Assembly (NCBI RefSeq): GCF_030463535.1
Contig: NC_132896.1
Location: 31,505,523-31,569,522, forward strand
DNA length: 64,000 nucleotides
From: Salminus brasiliensis
Taxonomy: Eukaryota; Chordata; Actinopteri; Characiformes; Bryconidae
Reading direction: 5' to 3'
The notes under the pieces were generated by a model that worked only from the letters and a program-made list of their open reading frames with translations, searched no databases and was not told where the DNA came from. The position numbers were made by a program, and so were the translations under genes. Shown piece after piece: positions 62,501-64,000 of this stretch; the stretch's first letter is position 1, and each line of letters begins with the position of its first letter.

Positions 62501-63997
62501 TGACTGAGATTGGTTCTAATCCCCAAAGATTTCTAATCAATGTGTCATTGGTTCTAATCTCTGTCATTTATTCTGAGATCTGCCCTTGACTGAGATTGGT
62601 TCTAATACCTGAAATCTCTCCCTAACTGAGATTGGTTCTAATCCCTGAGATCTCCCCCTGACTGAGATTGGTTCTAATCCCTGAGACCCCCCCTGACTGA
62701 GATTGGTTCTAATCCCTGAGATCCCCCCTAACTGAGATTGGTTCTAATCCCTCAGATCCCTCCCTGACTGAGATTGGTTCTAATCCCTGAGATCCCCCCC
62801 TGACTGAGATTGGTTCTAATCCCTCAGATCTCCCCCTGACTGAGATTGGTTCTAATCCCTGAGATCCCCATCTGACTGACATTGGTTCTAATCTCTGAGA
62901 TCTCCCCCTGACTGAGATTGGTTCTAATCCTTGAGACCCCCCTCTGACTGATATTGGTTCTAATCCCTAAGACCCCCCCTGACTGAGATTGGTTCTAATT
63001 AACATGTAATTTGTTTAACAAATAAATTTCTAATTTTTAATTTTTAATTTGTTTGTAATCGTAAGTTCTAATGTTTGACCAACAGAGTTAATGTATTTAG
63101 TTTTTTTTGCTCAGAAAAAAGTACATACATGAAATATTCACAGATTTTCCCCTGAACGTCACAGAATTTCCAGATTACCTCTTAAAAATTGCTTTTTCTT
63201 TTAGTTTTCTTTAAAACCAAAACAATTGTTGGTTAATTTATTTAAACTATATTAGATGAGGCAGTGGGTTTCCAAATGTGTACCATTCGGCCGTTATCTG
63301 CACTCAGACATTTCAGCTGATTAGAAATGTGTGCTTAAGGCACCAAGTAGCTGAAACTTTTCCCTGGTCTTTCTTTGCTAGATGACATAGCAAGACTCAA
63401 ATATCAAAAGAACGCAAGCCGGCCTTCCTCACTTTGATGGGTAGTTTAGGTTTGAGGCTTTCTTGGTTTTAATGGTCAAACTTTTCTGCACACATACTTC
63501 AATTTCTACCGGGCGAATCACTGCACATGGTTCCTAACACGAGGACAAACTGTGAAGCCTTACATAATGACTGCCTTATCCACCAGTGCCCTCTATATGT
63601 GAAAGCCACGCCACAGCTGCAAATTTCACGCTTAAAATGGAATCACAAATGACTCACAAAGACTTTAATTTATGCAGTTTGTCGAAATGGTCCATTTGCA
63701 GGTCCTGGATCGGGTTGTAGGAAATATTCCTGTGAAGTGAGAAGAAAAAATGAAATGACTCACAATGAATCCAGAGGCTGATGGAGGTTAGATTTCATGG
63801 GTACTCAACAATGCGGTAGTTGAAGGCACTTCAGGCTAGTTCAAGATTCATCGCTTTTAAGCAGTTTCATGAATATGAATGACAAGAGAGAGAGAGACAA
63901 AACTGTCAAGACGCAAACGACTTACAACTGCAACAAGTCTCCCAGATTTACAAAGAGATTGGGTGGGATTGTCTCAATCCTGTTGCTGGATAAATCT
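44533..63997 (-). CDS. rxfp1: Relaxin family peptide receptor 1, 3' seven exons (partial)
   Basis: Exons in transcript order (complement): 63997-63926, 63729-63658, 61806-61735, 59239-59010, 46640-46230, 45454-45236, 44843-44533. They encode about 461 C-terminal residues of a roughly 750-residue receptor; the signal peptide, LDLa module and earlier repeats lie to the right of the window. The first three exons are each 72 nt and encode one 24-residue leucine-rich repeat. [20 protein letters not shown] is the hinge before helix 1. Helices 1-7 follow: GNIFVICM in helix 1, [10 protein letters not shown] at the helix 3 end in place of [11 protein letters not shown] in helix 6, NSALNPILY in helix 7. 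The tail contains EMWPLQE. This is a plasma-membrane receptor for relaxin-type peptides that signals mainly through Gs and cAMP. RXFP2 is the alternative; the tail and ETFDH linkage favour RXFP1. Confidence 0.95.
48700..49108 (+). mobile_element. Tc1-like transposon 3' end
   Basis: The end of a transposase frame (GAGGAATGGGCCAAA, about 48796-48810) is followed by the typical 3' UTR of a fish Tc1 element: TTGTTATTGACCAAATACTT, TTGTCTCTCATAGTTGAAGT, and an end reading CTTTTTGGCCCCACTGTA. It lies in the large RXFP1 intron. Confidence 0.75.
49418..50035 (+). repeat. Fish interspersed repeat (CAAAGCAGCTTTACAGA type)
   Basis: Contains CACAAAGCAGCTTTACAGAG, GACAGTGGCAAGGATAAAGT and AACCAAGACTCAGAAGG-GG, a combination common in fish genomes, followed by a C/G-rich segment with GGCAGGACAGCGGGCAGCAG. 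No protein is encoded intact. Confidence 0.5.
50065..50235 (+). mobile_element. Second tRNA-type SINE family
   Basis: GGGTTGTGGGTTCGATACCT (about 50085-50104) is B-box-like. It is followed by GCTCAGCAAGCTGCCAC and ending segments around TGTGTCCAACACTAATGATG. A tail-only relative is at about 59588-59630. Confidence 0.6.
51360..51500 (+). mobile_element. tRNA-derived SINE fragment
   Basis: GCTGGTTCGAATCCTGGGTC followed by CATGCTGCTTGCCATCAGCA and GAAAGAGCACAATTGTCCTT are the family signatures. The 3' part is truncated. Confidence 0.65.
52265..53015. mobile_element. Fold-back relic of a Tc1-like element
   Basis: 52270-52510 on + and about 52605-52830 on - are diverged copies of one sequence, forming inverted arms of roughly 230 bp around a spacer of about 100 bp. 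Both arms encode the N-terminal DNA-binding part of a transposase in broken frames. On + the blocks are [17 protein letters not shown] and KLMDQDHR; on - the matching block is KLMDKDHRR, followed outside the shared arm by [11 protein letters not shown]-type sequence. A lone copy of the right side is at 56960-57335. Confidence 0.65.
53700..53945. repeat. GATGCTAATGCTGTGG-type short tandem repeat
   Basis: Degenerate copies of GATGCTAATGCTGTGGMAGT recur about every 24-30 bp. No coding frame is supported. Confidence 0.65.
55430..56160. repeat. Three diverged tandem copies, roughly 260 bp each
   Basis: The order AAGAACCT ... GTGAAGGTTCCTCACAC ... TTCAAACRTGGTTYCTTA ... CCATACTGTCATACTGGTC appears from about 55460, 55690 and 55980, with copies two and three most altered. 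A run of 13 G lies just before the array (about 55138-55151). Confidence 0.6.
56960..57335. mobile_element. Second copy of the fold-back right arm
   Basis: Nearly identical to 52665-53015 in the same orientation, including GCAATCACTCCGTTTAGCCA, CATCCAATGAGACACTCACT and AGGAACGGCCACTAGGTT. Only scattered substitutions separate them. Confidence 0.8.
57370..58720. repeat. 1.3-kb degenerate array of TTGGTTCCTCTCAGTGGTTC units
   Basis: The phrase CTTGGTTCCTCTCAGTGGTT-CTTC followed by CATGTTCTTATGG and TTCTTTC recurs roughly every 55-90 bp across the whole interval. Long Leu/Phe/Ser frames on + are a consequence of this composition and end at random. Confidence 0.8.
60535..60830. mobile_element. 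Miniature DNA element, reverse orientation
   Basis: It ends GTGTCCCAATACTTTTGTCC-ATGTAG, the reverse complement of the start of the next element. Its body, with GAGCAGCTCAGTGTCCACTG and CTGCTGCTGCTGTTAGAGCTC, differs from that element. Confidence 0.6.
60921..61474 (+). mobile_element. Near-complete TA-flanked mariner-type miniature element
   Basis: It begins CACTCCATGGACAAAAGTAT and ends ATTTGACATATAGTG, imperfect terminal inverted repeats bounded by TA on both sides (60921-60922 and 61473-61474). The body has no transposase. Related copies or fragments are at 2735-2830, 5350-5520, 21660-21855, 29655-29830 and 32026-32606. Confidence 0.75.
62440..63000. repeat. Minisatellite with a 35-38 bp unit
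   Basis: CTGACTGAGATTGGTTCTAA followed by TCCCTGAGATCCCCCC recurs about fourteen times in an RXFP1 intron, with small length changes in the C run. Confidence 0.95.
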
Positions 63998-64000
63998 CTG

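Noticed and set aside
62440-63000. CRISPR-like repeat-spacer pattern
   Set aside because: The sequence between the conserved parts is also repeated, so it is a vertebrate intronic minisatellite.

Overview
The window is vertebrate nuclear DNA, almost certainly from a ray-finned fish. The genes are split into many short exons with GT/AG junctions, there are CpG-rich promoters, and the introns are full of fish-type interspersed repeats (Tc1/mariner and hAT miniature elements, tRNA-derived SINEs, an L2-type LINE tail, long TA/CA/CT microsatellites). The repeat families look otophysan (characin or catfish-like), but that is only an impression.

Four protein-coding genes can be built exon by exon. 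From left to right: (1) a five-exon gene on + (5026-8063, 174 codons) that I assign to the sperm microtubule inner protein SPMIP2/C4orf45 from its length, structure and neighbours; (2) PPID (cyclophilin 40) on +, ten exons, 12720-20170, 371 residues, complete; (3) ETFDH (electron transfer flavoprotein:ubiquinone oxidoreductase) on -, thirteen exons, 36250-21107, 618 residues, complete; (4) the 3' part of RXFP1 (relaxin family peptide receptor 1) on -, seven exons between 63997 and 44533, covering the last three leucine-rich repeats, the hinge, the seven-helix domain and the tail, with the 5' part beyond the right edge. The order SPMIP2 - PPID - ETFDH - RXFP1 matches human 4q32.1, except that FNIP2, which lies between SPMIP2 and PPID in human, is not found here.

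Layout: 1-5000 holds a CpG-rich, CCAAT-box promoter-like region (about 880-1780), a dead Tc1 transposase, a CT microsatellite and an AT-rich tandem array. A forkhead/RFX motif cluster sits just upstream of SPMIP2. 8070-12700 is gene-free and repeat-rich, ending in an unusual array of alternately oriented copies of one 25-30 bp motif next to the PPID promoter. PPID and ETFDH converge, and their poly(A) signals are only about 75 bp apart. The ETFDH first exon lies in a CpG-rich island bounded by AT-rich degenerate arrays. 36400-44500 is intergenic and repeat-rich. RXFP1 fills the rest, with a 12.4-kb intron (46641-59009) packed with tandem and inverted repeats.

Functionally the genes are unrelated neighbours held by old synteny: a sperm axoneme structural protein, an HSP90 co-chaperone prolyl isomerase, a mitochondrial inner-membrane flavoprotein that passes electrons to ubiquinone, and a leucine-rich-repeat GPCR. 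I saw no sign of a new defence, biosynthetic or viral system. The most interesting signals are regulatory (the forkhead/RFX cluster, a stop codon inside a poly(A) signal, the tightly convergent 3' ends) and structural (a G-quadruplex-type minisatellite, a fold-back transposon relic, a hAT miniature element with a perfect 8-bp target duplication).
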